NCBI GenBank assembly: GCA_027490595.1
Contig: JAIXXU010000115.1
Coordinates: 1-12,626 of the forward strand
DNA: 12,626 nucleotides
Source of the DNA: Pseudomonadota bacterium
GTDB lineage: Bacteria; Bdellovibrionota_B; Oligoflexia; Silvanigrellales; Silvanigrellaceae
Direction of reading: 5' to 3'
Shown: piece by piece, positions 1 through 6,641 of the stretch
Layout: every line of letters starts with the position of its first letter
Numbering within the stretch: position 1 is the stretch's first letter
Position numbers and translations under genes: made by a program
The notes under the pieces: generated by a model
What the model was told of the DNA's origin: nothing
What the model saw: the letters and a program-made list of their open reading frames with translations, nothing else
Database searches by the model: none

Positions 1-3
1 ACA

Positions 4-32
4 GTACCCACACATCTGCGGGGATTAAACTG
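4..32 (+). repeat. Possible terminal (degenerate) type I-E-like CRISPR repeat
   Basis: Bases 17-30 read TGCGGGGATTAAAC and bases 4-13 read GTACCCACAC. The 3' half closely resembles the GCGGGGATAAACCG end of type I-E repeats, and the 5' half has a partly complementary arm (CCCAC against GCGGG) as such repeats do. At 29 nt the length fits. Only one copy is visible and no second repeat follows at spacer distance, so if real it would be the last, degenerate repeat of an array lying to the left of the window. No cas gene is visible. Chance resemblance is quite possible. Confidence 0.25.
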
Positions 33-59
33 TTTTTTAGCCCTTTTCTAACGCGTTCA

Positions 60-1115
60 TTGAGCTATTTTTTGTCAGATTGTGATTATTCATTTGATGA
101 AGTGAATTCTTTAAGCATTCATTCTATCTCAAGGAATAATTTATTATACGGTCTCAATCTGAGTGGCATGGATCTCAGCGGTTTAGATTTTTCAGGTCTT
201 AATCTGAGTTTTCATAATTTCTCAGGTTCGAATTTGAGCAATACGAATTTGCGCGGTTCGAATTTGCGCGATTCGAATTTGCGCGATTCGAATTTGAGCG
301 GTGCGGATATGAGCGGTACGAATTTGATCAGTGCGAATTTGCGTGATGCGAATTTGATCTGTGCGAAATTGCTAAGTGCGAATTTGTTCAATGCGAAATT
401 GCTAAGTGCGAATTTGAGCAGTGTAAATATGCGCGATGCGGATTTGCGCGATGCGAAATTCTCAGGAGCAAATTGTCAAGATGCTATTACGCAAGATGCG
501 ATTTTTACAGGAGCGGATTTGCAAGGTGTCCAAAACCTCGACCTCCAAATCCCTACAACAGAGAGATTAATTGATCAATATTTTAACCATCGGGCCAATA
601 GGGCAAGTCTTTTGACTACCATTCATTCAATACGTGATTTAGCGTTAAAAATTTCCCTCATGGAGAGCTTAATTACTAAAATTGAAGCTTTGGAACCTGC
701 TGCAAAAAGCCTTGTGTTAATACACTCATCTAGTTTTTACTCTATTTTGTGTACAACTTCTGATTACAGAAGGAGTCCTATTATTTTGAATTTTATTAAA
801 ACTACGTTACTTTCAGCAAAAATAGCCGAGTCCAATGCAAAAGTAACAGTATTTACACCTATAGAACAGGAAATGCTTGTGACTGTTATCCTAGATTCTC
901 TTCCTTCGAAAGAATTTTGTATTGAAAATAGAGTCTTTCTTGCGCAGTTAATTTATTCTCTAAAATCATCTTCTGAAGAAAAAATGAAGGAACATGGCAA
1001 TACGATAGAAGCAGTTTATCTTTCACATTTTCCTGCTCCTATCGAGCCTGTTGTTGAGAGACTTGACTCGGGTGGATTAAGATCAGAGGAGGATTTATCA
1101 AGCGCTCTTGAGTAA
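60..1115 (+). CDS. Pentapeptide-repeat protein with unrecognised C-terminal domain (5' end uncertain)
   Basis: Residues about 29-158 are roughly 25 consecutive pentapeptide repeats of the form N/D-L/M-x-x-A/S (NLRDS, NLISA, NLRDA, NLSGA). This family folds as a right-handed quadrilateral beta-helix; known members include DNA-mimicking gyrase protectors and effectors, but the repeat alone does not give a function. Residues about 165-351 form a non-repetitive, probably helical, C-terminal domain that I do not recognise. There is no signal peptide or clear membrane segment. The start is uncertain: the first usable codon is TTG at 60 with no Shine-Dalgarno, and the frame stays open to the left edge, so the gene may begin outside the window; the first in-frame ATG (about 165) is already inside the repeats. 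It is followed, in the same frame, by another gene after a single TAA (1113-1115). Confidence 0.8.
   Translation: MSYFLSDCDYSFDEVNSLSIHSISRNNLLYGLNLSGMDLSGLDFSGLNLSFHNFSGSNLSNTNLRGSNLRDSNLRDSNLSGADMSGTNLISANLRDANLICAKLLSANLFNAKLLSANLSSVNMRDADLRDAKFSGANCQDAITQDAIFTGADLQGVQNLDLQIPTTERLIDQYFNHRANRASLLTTIHSIRDLALKISLMESLITKIEALEPAAKSLVLIHSSSFYSILCTTSDYRRSPIILNFIKTTLLSAKIAESNAKVTVFTPIEQEMLVTVILDSLPSKEFCIENRVFLAQLIYSLKSSSEEKMKEHGNTIEAVYLSHFPAPIEPVVERLDSGGLRSEEDLSSALE
144..533 (+). repeat. In-phase 15-nt tandem repeats encoding the pentapeptides
   Basis: The DNA of the pentapeptide region repeats with 15-nt period. Units at 261-275 and 276-290 (aatttgcgcgattcg) are identical, and the unit at 246-260 differs by one base. 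A 30-nt unit also recurs: 366-386 and 396-416 share 21 identical bases. Repeats before about 240 and after about 455 are diverged at the DNA level although the protein pattern continues. This suggests recent slippage or unequal recombination in the middle of the array. Confidence 0.85.
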
Positions 1116-1118
1116 AAC

Positions 1119-1925
1119 ATGTTGTTGTTTGGGCCTCAAGGTTCTCATGTTATTGATGTTTCTTATGGTTATTATGAAAAAATTTTGCTAGAATATGATA
1201 CTGACGAAAATAGAGACATACAATCTGATAATTTTTATTACTTTAAATTAAATGAACAATCGCAATATTTATTACAAAATCAGGGAAGCATTAGTCTTCA
1301 AGAAGTATTTAATCACGTCAGGTTGTTTAAAAGTGCTTATGAGTTTTTCTGTAATAAAGAAAAAGTATCTAAATTTTTTCAGCTTTTAAACCTAGGTGAG
1401 CACCTATCAGTTTTTCAAAATGTTTATAGAGAAGCTCGCTCTCAAATAAAGTATGATACGCCTACCGAAGAAAATAAGCTTGTTCGGCTTTTTAGACCTT
1501 TGATACAAACGGATAATATTCATGAAATTACAAGCCGAGGCTCGCAAGCTCGCGACCTTCAATTAACGGAGGCTTTTGTGTTGCGGGTGTGCCAAGCGTT
1601 TGAAGTTTCGGCAGAGGCTTTTGAAGAGCAAGCAAAATTGTTTTTTTGTTTAGCGGCTTTATTTGTATTACTGAGCTCAAGTTATTACTTTGCCAGCGAA
1701 CTCAGTTCTCCTTTGCCTTTGCGGAATATGGCCATTGGGTTTTTAAATAAAGCAATTTCTTCAAATTCCTCTCTTGTTGCAATCGAAGATGTTGTGAATT
1801 GGAAAAATAGATTGACGGGTGAAGGAGATGCTTTTACCTGTACAGCAGTTTTGTTTGAGATTTTAAAACCCAAATTCAAAAATTATCCTTATTTTTCCCA
1901 AGTTATTCCTATGGCGTGGCAGTAA
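1119..1925 (+). CDS. Hypothetical protein, possibly the second part of the upstream pentapeptide gene
   Basis: A 268-residue protein that I do not recognise. The N-terminal half is rich in Tyr, Phe, Asp, Glu and Asn and looks soluble; residues about 174-192 form one hydrophobic stretch (FFCLAALFVLLSS) that may be a single membrane or buried helix. There is no signal peptide. The start ATG at 1119 lies 3 nt after the TAA of the pentapeptide gene and in exactly the same frame. No Shine-Dalgarno sits at normal spacing; the nearest strong one, AGAGGAGG at 1085-1092, is 26 nt upstream. Translation would therefore need termination-reinitiation, or the pair is one gene of about 620 codons broken by a nonsense codon. 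It faces the rimI-like gene convergently, 26 nt apart. Function unknown. Confidence 0.6.
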   Translation: MLLFGPQGSHVIDVSYGYYEKILLEYDTDENRDIQSDNFYYFKLNEQSQYLLQNQGSISLQEVFNHVRLFKSAYEFFCNKEKVSKFFQLLNLGEHLSVFQNVYREARSQIKYDTPTEENKLVRLFRPLIQTDNIHEITSRGSQARDLQLTEAFVLRVCQAFEVSAEAFEEQAKLFFCLAALFVLLSSSYYFASELSSPLPLRNMAIGFLNKAISSNSSLVAIEDVVNWKNRLTGEGDAFTCTAVLFEILKPKFKNYPYFSQVIPMAWQ

Positions 1926-1951
1926 TGCTAGGAGAGCTCTTGTGAAGTGAG

Positions 1952-2488
1952 TCATTCACGATTCTGGTATATTTTTTGCATAATCACAGCGTCTTCTCTA
2001 TTTTTATAGTATTTTGTTCTTATTCCAATTTTTTTAAATCCGATTTTTTCATAAAAATGAAGAGCAGCTTGATTTTGAACACCAACTTCAAGTGTTACAA
2101 GTTTAATTTTATTTTTCAAAATCAATTCTTTTTCCATAATTTCGAAAAGAGTTTCAGCTATTTTTTTTCTCTTGTATTCTTCTTGAATAGCGATAAAGTC
2201 TATGTCCACATTTTCAAACGTTATGTTTGCGTTTAAAAACCCAACGAGTAAGCCTTCTATATGACACAGGACGCAAGCTGAGTAGCAATATAAGTTTGTT
2301 GAAGGCGCGAAAACTGATGCGCAAAAAACGTCTAATTGTGTGAGGGAAGGTGCGTAAGAACTTTTATTGCAGATCGAGAACATTGCTAAGGATAAATTTT
2401 TTTCATTAAAACCAGGAGGAGTTCCATAGGATGTATTTTTAATTTTATGACTTGGGCTAAAACATATAAATGAAAAAGAATGATTCAT
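1952..2488 (-). CDS. GNAT N-acetyltransferase, RimI-like (ribosomal protein S18 alanine acetyltransferase candidate)
   Basis: The 178-residue product ends in a GNAT fold. Residues 95-117 (VDIDFIAIQEEYKRKKIAETL) correspond to strand beta4 and the acetyl-CoA loop, 133-135 is LEV, 139-151 is N-x-x-A-x-x-F-YEKIGF, and 156-169 contains R-x-x-YY-x-x-x-x-DA. The LEV...N..A...YE..GF...R..YY....DA order is characteristic of RimI, which acetylates the N-terminal Ala of ribosomal protein S18. The conserved glycine of the (Q/R)xxGx(G/A) loop is Lys here. The first about 45 residues are longer than in typical RimI (about 150 aa); I keep ATG 2488 because GGAAG lies about 8 nt upstream, whereas Met36 has no ribosome site. 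The gene starts 2 nt after the upstream exported-protein gene, so it is probably cotranscribed. A different GNAT substrate cannot be excluded. Confidence 0.75.
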   Translation of the reverse strand: MNHSFSFICFSPSHKIKNTSYGTPPGFNEKNLSLAMFSICNKSSYAPSLTQLDVFCASVFAPSTNLYCYSACVLCHIEGLLVGFLNANITFENVDIDFIAIQEEYKRKKIAETLFEIMEKELILKNKIKLVTLEVGVQNQAALHFYEKIGFKKIGIRTKYYKNREDAVIMQKIYQNRE

Positions 2489-2490
2489 TC

Positions 2491-3114
2491 TCAGCTTCCG
2501 TGAAGTTTGCTAGGAACAAGCCACGTCCAGTGAGTAAACCACAGATTTTTATTTTGGAGCAAATTACCACGGGTATCTTGAAAAATTTGTGTTCTTAAAA
2601 TCATATATATGTATTTTTTTAAGTTTTGCTCGGGCAATTGATCGATTTTACTGACTAAGGCTTCTGGAAGAGTTTTCCATGGTCGGTCTTTTTTAACTCG
2701 TAAGAGTTGTTTTTGAATTTCTTCATCTTTAATGACAAAAAGTTCTAATCTTTGTGAGTCATGCCAAACAAGACATACAAATAATAATTGTTTTAATTCT
2801 GAAGAGAGGAGTTTCATATTGGTTTCTGAAAAATTTTCCGATGATACGGGTGGGGGAGTAAAGTGTATCCAATCAATATCGGGGTTTAATTTTTTATTTA
2901 GAAAATAATTACTTAAAACAAGTAGAAGTTTAGATTCAAATGTTGAGAACACCACAGATTTTTTTCCAGAACCGCAAAGGAGTAAAGATTTGTTTTCAGA
3001 TAAGAGTTCAAACTTTTTGGAATTATAAAATTCAGAAAAATCCTGCCCAACCGCGTAGCTTGATTGTGATAGAATTCCAAAGAATAAAATCATGCATTTC
3101 AATATGTTTATCAT
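2491..3114 (-). CDS. Hypothetical exported (periplasmic) protein
   Basis: A 207-residue protein that I do not recognise. Residues 1-21 form a Sec signal peptide: Met-Ile-Asn-Ile-Leu-Lys start, hydrophobic core MILFFGIL and a likely cleavage after SYA (AVGQD follows). The mature part is mixed alpha/beta in character, with a single Cys near residue 47 (LLLCGSG) and another in the FVCLVW segment, and ends in a tryptophan-rich tail (WFTHWTWLVP). No lipobox, no enzymatic motif and no further membrane helix is evident. It lies between the predicted outer-membrane barrel gene (20 nt upstream) and the rimI-like gene (2 nt downstream), so a role in the cell envelope is a contextual guess only. Confidence 0.7.
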   Translation of the reverse strand: MINILKCMILFFGILSQSSYAVGQDFSEFYNSKKFELLSENKSLLLCGSGKKSVVFSTFESKLLLVLSNYFLNKKLNPDIDWIHFTPPPVSSENFSETNMKLLSSELKQLLFVCLVWHDSQRLELFVIKDEEIQKQLLRVKKDRPWKTLPEALVSKIDQLPEQNLKKYIYMILRTQIFQDTRGNLLQNKNLWFTHWTWLVPSKLHGS

Positions 3115-3134
3115 ACTTAGTTTCTCTTTGAATG

Positions 3135-3833
3135 TTAAAATTTATCAACATCACCAATATTTAGTTGAATATAAAATGCATTGGAAGAATAGGTTGAATT
3201 TTCTATTCCATTCCACTGTTCTAAACCAATTTTTAAGGAAAAAGACACTGGTAAAATAATGCGCAAACCACCACCGTAAGTGGCCGCAGTTTGCCCAAAG
3301 CCTGATTTTGTTCTACCTGACATCAGGCTTCTAGAATCAAAAAAAAGTGTATATCCAATTCCACCACTTAAGTAAGGCTTGTAAACTGAGGAAATTCTTC
3401 TGGGAACAAACGTTGGCCATGTGGGTTCAAAGTCTATTTTTGAAAAAATAGAGAGGGGGCTTGTATCGCTTACTTCTGGATGAGTGGGCTTTGCTTTCCA
3501 GTCCGACCAAAGGACTTCAATTCCACCACTCCAAGGACCCCTAATATGTTGTTGGAATCCAAGCATTAAGCCAAGACCTGAAGGTTCATACAATTCAGAG
3601 GTTTGCCAAAGCAAATATTCCTTATAAATACCAAATGCAAAGTATGCTTCCGGCACTGTGATTGTTTGAGATGTTTTTGGCAAAAGTCGTGACGAAATCC
3701 CTCGTTCAAAAGCAGATGTTGTGTTTTTTTCTTGGTTTTGATTTATAGAACTAGATTTAGCTTCCGTGGCCATGACGGTTAAACTTTTCAAGGCCATTAA
3801 TATTGCAAAAGAAGAAAGAAGATAAAATTTCAT
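3135..3833 (-). CDS. Predicted outer-membrane beta-barrel protein
   Basis: A 232-residue product. The N-terminus MKFYLLSSFAILMALKSL is a signal peptide, with probable cleavage near VMATEA. A Ser/Asn/Gln-rich linker follows, then alternating amphipathic strands: AYFAFGIYKEYLLW, GLGLMLGFQQHI, WSGGIEVLWSDW, YKPYLSGGIGYTLFF, TAATYGGGLRIILP, FSLKIGLEQWNG, and a C-terminal strand FYIQLNIGDVDKF that ends in the aromatic Phe typical of BAM substrates. The G-x-x-Y-x-x-G pattern suits a small 8-stranded OmpA/OmpW-like barrel; the exact family and cargo are unknown. A longer GTG start at 3881 is possible, but ATG 3833 has AGGA 6-7 nt upstream and puts the signal peptide at the N-terminus. First gene of a three-gene minus-strand run. 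Confidence 0.75.
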   Translation of the reverse strand: MKFYLLSSFAILMALKSLTVMATEAKSSSINQNQEKNTTSAFERGISSRLLPKTSQTITVPEAYFAFGIYKEYLLWQTSELYEPSGLGLMLGFQQHIRGPWSGGIEVLWSDWKAKPTHPEVSDTSPLSIFSKIDFEPTWPTFVPRRISSVYKPYLSGGIGYTLFFDSRSLMSGRTKSGFGQTAATYGGGLRIILPVSFSLKIGLEQWNGIENSTYSSNAFYIQLNIGDVDKF

Positions 3834-3855
3834 GACAAGTCCTGAGAGTAGACCA

Positions 3856-4314
3856 ATGGAAACCAAAGTTATCTTATACACGGATGGCGCCTGTTCGGGA
3901 AATCCTGGTCCTGGTGGTTGGGGATGTGTTCTTTTGTGTGGAGACTTTCAACGCTACCTTTCTGGTTTTGAAAAAATGACTACAAATAATCGTATGGAAA
4001 TGATGGCTGTCATCAAGGGGCTTCAGTGTCTGACAAGACCCGTTGTCCTCAAAATCGTAACTGATAGTCAGTATGTGAAGAACGCCTTCACGCAGGGTTG
4101 GTTTGATCAATGGAGGAGAAATAACTGGCGCACAAGCTCAAAATCGCCGGTAAAGAATCAGGATCTCTGGCTTGAACTTTACGCTTTGTTGTCTAAACAC
4201 CAAGTGGAATGGGAATGGGTTAAAGGTCATTCTGGTGATAAATACAATGAGAAATGTGATACTTTGGCGCGTCAAGCCATTGGAGCAAAACAGGGTATTG
4301 ATGAACGGGTCTAA
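3856..4314 (+). CDS. rnhA: Ribonuclease HI
   Basis: Endonuclease that degrades the RNA strand of RNA-DNA hybrids (R-loops, Okazaki primers) in the cytoplasm. The 152-residue product carries the full catalytic set: D10 (YTDGACSGNPGPGGWG), E48 (NNRMEMMAV), D70 (VTDSQYV), H125 (VKGHSGD) and D135 (NEKCDTLA). The basic, Trp-rich handle (GWFDQWRRNNWR, about 81-92) is also present. The start at 3856 is chosen because it gives METKVILYTDGAC and numbers D10, E48 and D70 exactly as in E. coli RNase HI; an in-frame ATG at 3832 would add eight atypical residues. GAGAG lies about 7 nt upstream. Divergent from the barrel gene; 94 nt separate it from dacB. Confidence 0.97.
   Translation: METKVILYTDGACSGNPGPGGWGCVLLCGDFQRYLSGFEKMTTNNRMEMMAVIKGLQCLTRPVVLKIVTDSQYVKNAFTQGWFDQWRRNNWRTSSKSPVKNQDLWLELYALLSKHQVEWEWVKGHSGDKYNEKCDTLARQAIGAKQGIDERV
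3873..3901 (-). promoter_or_regulatory. Possible sigma70-type promoter for the minus-strand run
   Basis: On the minus strand TATAAG (3878-3873) could be a -10 box with TTCCCG (3901-3896) as a weak -35 at 17-bp spacing. This would start transcription about 30 nt upstream of the barrel gene's ATG. It lies inside the first codons of rnhA, which is forced by the 22-bp divergent spacing. Weak match, seen only by eye. Confidence 0.25.
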
Positions 4315-4408
4315 AATTATTGATGTGCGTCAAATTATATCCAGTTTTTTCTTTGTCTTTGGTAGCCAACCGTTTAAACTAGTCTAAATAATCCATGGGG
4401 ATTGAAAA

Positions 4409-5914
4409 ATGAAAATAGTTAAAACAGTTGGCTTTTTGCTTTTGTTTTTTTGCATTTTTTGTACAAGTTATGCAGAAATTGTTATTAAATCTTCTGATAA
4501 TCTTCCGAAATTGCATGCGTTAATTTCTTCGGGTGCTCGAGTTTCTGCGTTTGTGTGGGATCCCTACGAACACAAAGTGATAGCAGACTTGAATTCTGGT
4601 TTGCGTTTAAGTCCAGCATCTGTGAGTAAGCTCGTCATTGGTGCAAAAGCCTTAGAAACTTGGGGAACAGATAAAACATTTTCCACATCTTTTTATCGCA
4701 GAGGTAGCCTTAAAGCAGGTGTATTAGATGGAGATCTGATTTTTAATGGTTCTGGTGATCCTTATTTCACAACAGAAAAGCTTCTAGAGTTTGTCTCAAA
4801 TCTATCCCGTTTAGGATTAAAAAAGGTTACCGGTAAAGTAGTCGTAAATACTTCCTTTTTTGGAAATGTAGTTCCTGATGCCTCGCGAGTTGTGTCCCAG
4901 CTTCATAGTCACAGTGCTTACAACGCGGGACTTTCCTCTGCGAGTTTTAACTTTGGGACTGTAGGTCTTGAGGTGACTCCTGGCAAAAATAAGGGTGAGT
5001 TAGCTTCAGTTGCTGTTATTCCTTTTCCTGTTTCTAGCATAAAAATTATCAATAAAGTTGTAACCAGTAGAGAAACAAAAACAAGTCTTTATGCAGAGCG
5101 CATCACAAAAGACAATGTAGATACTTTTGTCATTACTGGTCAAATTGGCATAAAATCTGTCTCTCGTTATATGTATAAATCGGTTTCTAATCCTGAGCGA
5201 TACACTGCTCAGTCACTTGGTGCTTTTCTAAATGTGTTTGGTATCAAAACCTCCGGAGAGTTTTCAATTGAGTCCTCTCCATTAAAGAACACCGATATTG
5301 CCTTGACTTCTGTTCAGAGTTTTCCTTTGGCGTGGCAATTGGGTGGGTTGTTCAAATATAGCAATAATTTTATTGCAGATATGTTAACTTTAGATCTTCA
5401 AGCTTATTCTACTCCTGCTAGCGTTCGCAAAAATCTTAGTTTGCAAGATTCTTCTCAAATATTGCAAAAATACATGTGTTCTTTGGTAAAAAACTGCAAC
5501 CAACAAGGTAATGGCGAGTCAATTGTATTAAATAGTGGAAGTGGTTTAACCCCAGAAAATCGTCTTTCTGCCCGTGATGTGGTAAACCTTTTAGATCATA
5601 TTTATAAAAGGTCTGACTTATTTCCTGATTTTATGAGTGCTTTAGCTACACCTGGCAGTGCAGGTGCTTTGAGTGATCGTTATTTAGACATAGGTTCAAA
5701 CAAAAAAAATATTGTGTTACGTGCTAAAACAGGAACGCTCACTGAACCTTACGACGTGGTGTCTCTTGCCGGGTATGCCAGAACACCAAAAGGCAAGTGG
5801 CTGGAGTTTGCTGTGCTTGTCAATGGTTCTGCAAGAAATCCTGCGTTTGGCATTGATAATCTTAGAGAAAAACTAGATGCAGATTTAACCCATCTTTTTG
5901 GAAGCGCAGAGTGA
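4409..5914 (+). CDS. dacB: D-alanyl-D-alanine carboxypeptidase/endopeptidase, PBP4 type (peptidase S13)
   Basis: Periplasmic low-molecular-weight penicillin-binding protein that trims pentapeptide stems and cleaves DD-crosslinks of peptidoglycan. Residues 1-22 are a signal peptide ending SYA. The three active-site motifs of serine DD-peptidases are present in order: SVSK at 71-74 (nucleophile Ser71), SNN at 318-320 and KTG at 440-442, with the S13-typical NSGSGL at about 375-380 and a large inserted domain between the first two motifs. The 501-residue length fits the family. ATG 4409 is preceded by GGGGA at 7-nt spacing. The 94-nt gap upstream shows no convincing terminator; TTGGTA (4359) with an A/T-rich stretch near 4384-4390 is only a weak promoter candidate. 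First gene of the long plus-strand run; it overlaps the next gene by GTGA. Confidence 0.95.
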   Translation: MKIVKTVGFLLLFFCIFCTSYAEIVIKSSDNLPKLHALISSGARVSAFVWDPYEHKVIADLNSGLRLSPASVSKLVIGAKALETWGTDKTFSTSFYRRGSLKAGVLDGDLIFNGSGDPYFTTEKLLEFVSNLSRLGLKKVTGKVVVNTSFFGNVVPDASRVVSQLHSHSAYNAGLSSASFNFGTVGLEVTPGKNKGELASVAVIPFPVSSIKIINKVVTSRETKTSLYAERITKDNVDTFVITGQIGIKSVSRYMYKSVSNPERYTAQSLGAFLNVFGIKTSGEFSIESSPLKNTDIALTSVQSFPLAWQLGGLFKYSNNFIADMLTLDLQAYSTPASVRKNLSLQDSSQILQKYMCSLVKNCNQQGNGESIVLNSGSGLTPENRLSARDVVNLLDHIYKRSDLFPDFMSALATPGSAGALSDRYLDIGSNKKNIVLRAKTGTLTEPYDVVSLAGYARTPKGKWLEFAVLVNGSARNPAFGIDNLREKLDADLTHLFGSAE

Positions 5915-6639
5915 AATACAAAAGATACCCTTCATCACCTCAAAATTTTGATGTTCGTCCTGAAAAAAAAGTCAGGGGCACATTTACTATTAGACGCTTG
6001 TTTCCTGCTCTTTCAGATGAAGATTTGCTTATTTTTCAAAGCAACTCATCCATTATCAAGCTTAAAAAGGGACAAAATCTTTTTATTTCTGGTGATATTC
6101 CAAGAGCCATTTATGGAGTTGCCAATGGGTGCTTAAAAATTGTTCGCGAAAGTCAAGAAGGTGAGAGCGTTATCACTCGTATTGCCCGTGCAGGGACAAT
6201 TATCGGCATTCGGGAGGTTTTTGGTGATTTTAAATACAGTCGTACTTCTGTTGCGTTAAAAGATAGCGAAGTCTTCTCAATCGATAAAGACATCGTTTTG
6301 AGCCTTATCAAACGAAATCCAGCAGTGGCTCTTCAATTTATGAAAATATTTTGTGTGGAGCTCGCTCGCATGGAAAAACGAATTGAGTCTGATTTGTATA
6401 GGCCTGCTAAAAATCGAGTGGCTGCTGTGATTTTTGAGCTCTACAATCTATTTGCTGAGTCCGACTCCATGCGTTTTGATACACCCCTAAATCGTCGAGA
6501 TATTGCAGAACTTGCTGACGTTACCCCCGAAACAGTGAGTCGCTCTATTGCAGAATTTAAAAATACTGGCATCCTTTCAACACAAGGTTCCTATTTTACA
6601 ATTCTTGATCTGAATGCACTACAAAATGAAGCTGAGTAA
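5911..6639 (+). CDS. Crp/Fnr-family transcriptional regulator
   Basis: A 242-residue regulator. Residues about 30-140 form a cyclic-nucleotide-binding-type beta-roll (LFPALSDEDL, LKKGQNLFISGD, YGVANGCLKIV, IIGIREVFGD). A dimerisation helix follows (about 142-165, MKIFCVELARMEKRI), then a winged helix-turn-helix (about 195-220, RRDIAELADVTPETVSRSIAEFKNTG), which is the Crp/Fnr recognition pattern. The N-terminal 30 residues contain no cysteine, so it cannot carry an FNR-type 4Fe-4S cluster; the two cysteines (74, 148) are isolated. The ligand is unknown. The GTG start at 5911 overlaps the dacB stop (GTGA), and ccmA begins 2 nt after its stop, so it is translationally embedded. Regulation of the ccm genes, of itself, or of respiration generally is an inference from position. 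Confidence 0.92.
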   Translation: MKYKRYPSSPQNFDVRPEKKVRGTFTIRRLFPALSDEDLLIFQSNSSIIKLKKGQNLFISGDIPRAIYGVANGCLKIVRESQEGESVITRIARAGTIIGIREVFGDFKYSRTSVALKDSEVFSIDKDIVLSLIKRNPAVALQFMKIFCVELARMEKRIESDLYRPAKNRVAAVIFELYNLFAESDSMRFDTPLNRRDIAELADVTPETVSRSIAEFKNTGILSTQGSYFTILDLNALQNEAE

Positions 6640-6641
6640 AG

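Noticed and set aside
1108..1188. Short frame from TTG 1108 (Cys- and Met-rich, hydrophobic) downstream of AGAGGAGG
   Set aside because: Spacing to the ribosome site is 15 nt, start is TTG, and the frame is explained by the overlapping gene read out of phase.
1942..1959. GTGAA...TTCAC hairpin between the convergent unknown gene and the rimI-like gene, as a bidirectional terminator
   Set aside because: Only five base pairs with an 8-nt loop and no adjacent T-run on either strand; the TTTTTT at 1972-1977 is 12 nt away.
1976..2236. Plus-strand open frame rich in Phe and Ser
   Set aside because: Antisense of the rimI-like gene; composition is that of reversed AT-rich coding sequence and it has no ribosome site.
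4372..4398. GTTTAAAC, ACTAGT and CCATGG sites in a row upstream of dacB, like a cloning polylinker
   Set aside because: Surrounding sequence is native and AT-rich with no vector context; short palindromes of this kind are expected by chance.
4395..4412. Five-codon frame (MGIEK) whose TGA overlaps the dacB ATG
   Set aside because: Too short and its ATG lies on the likely ribosome-binding stretch GGGGA of dacB; nothing supports translation.
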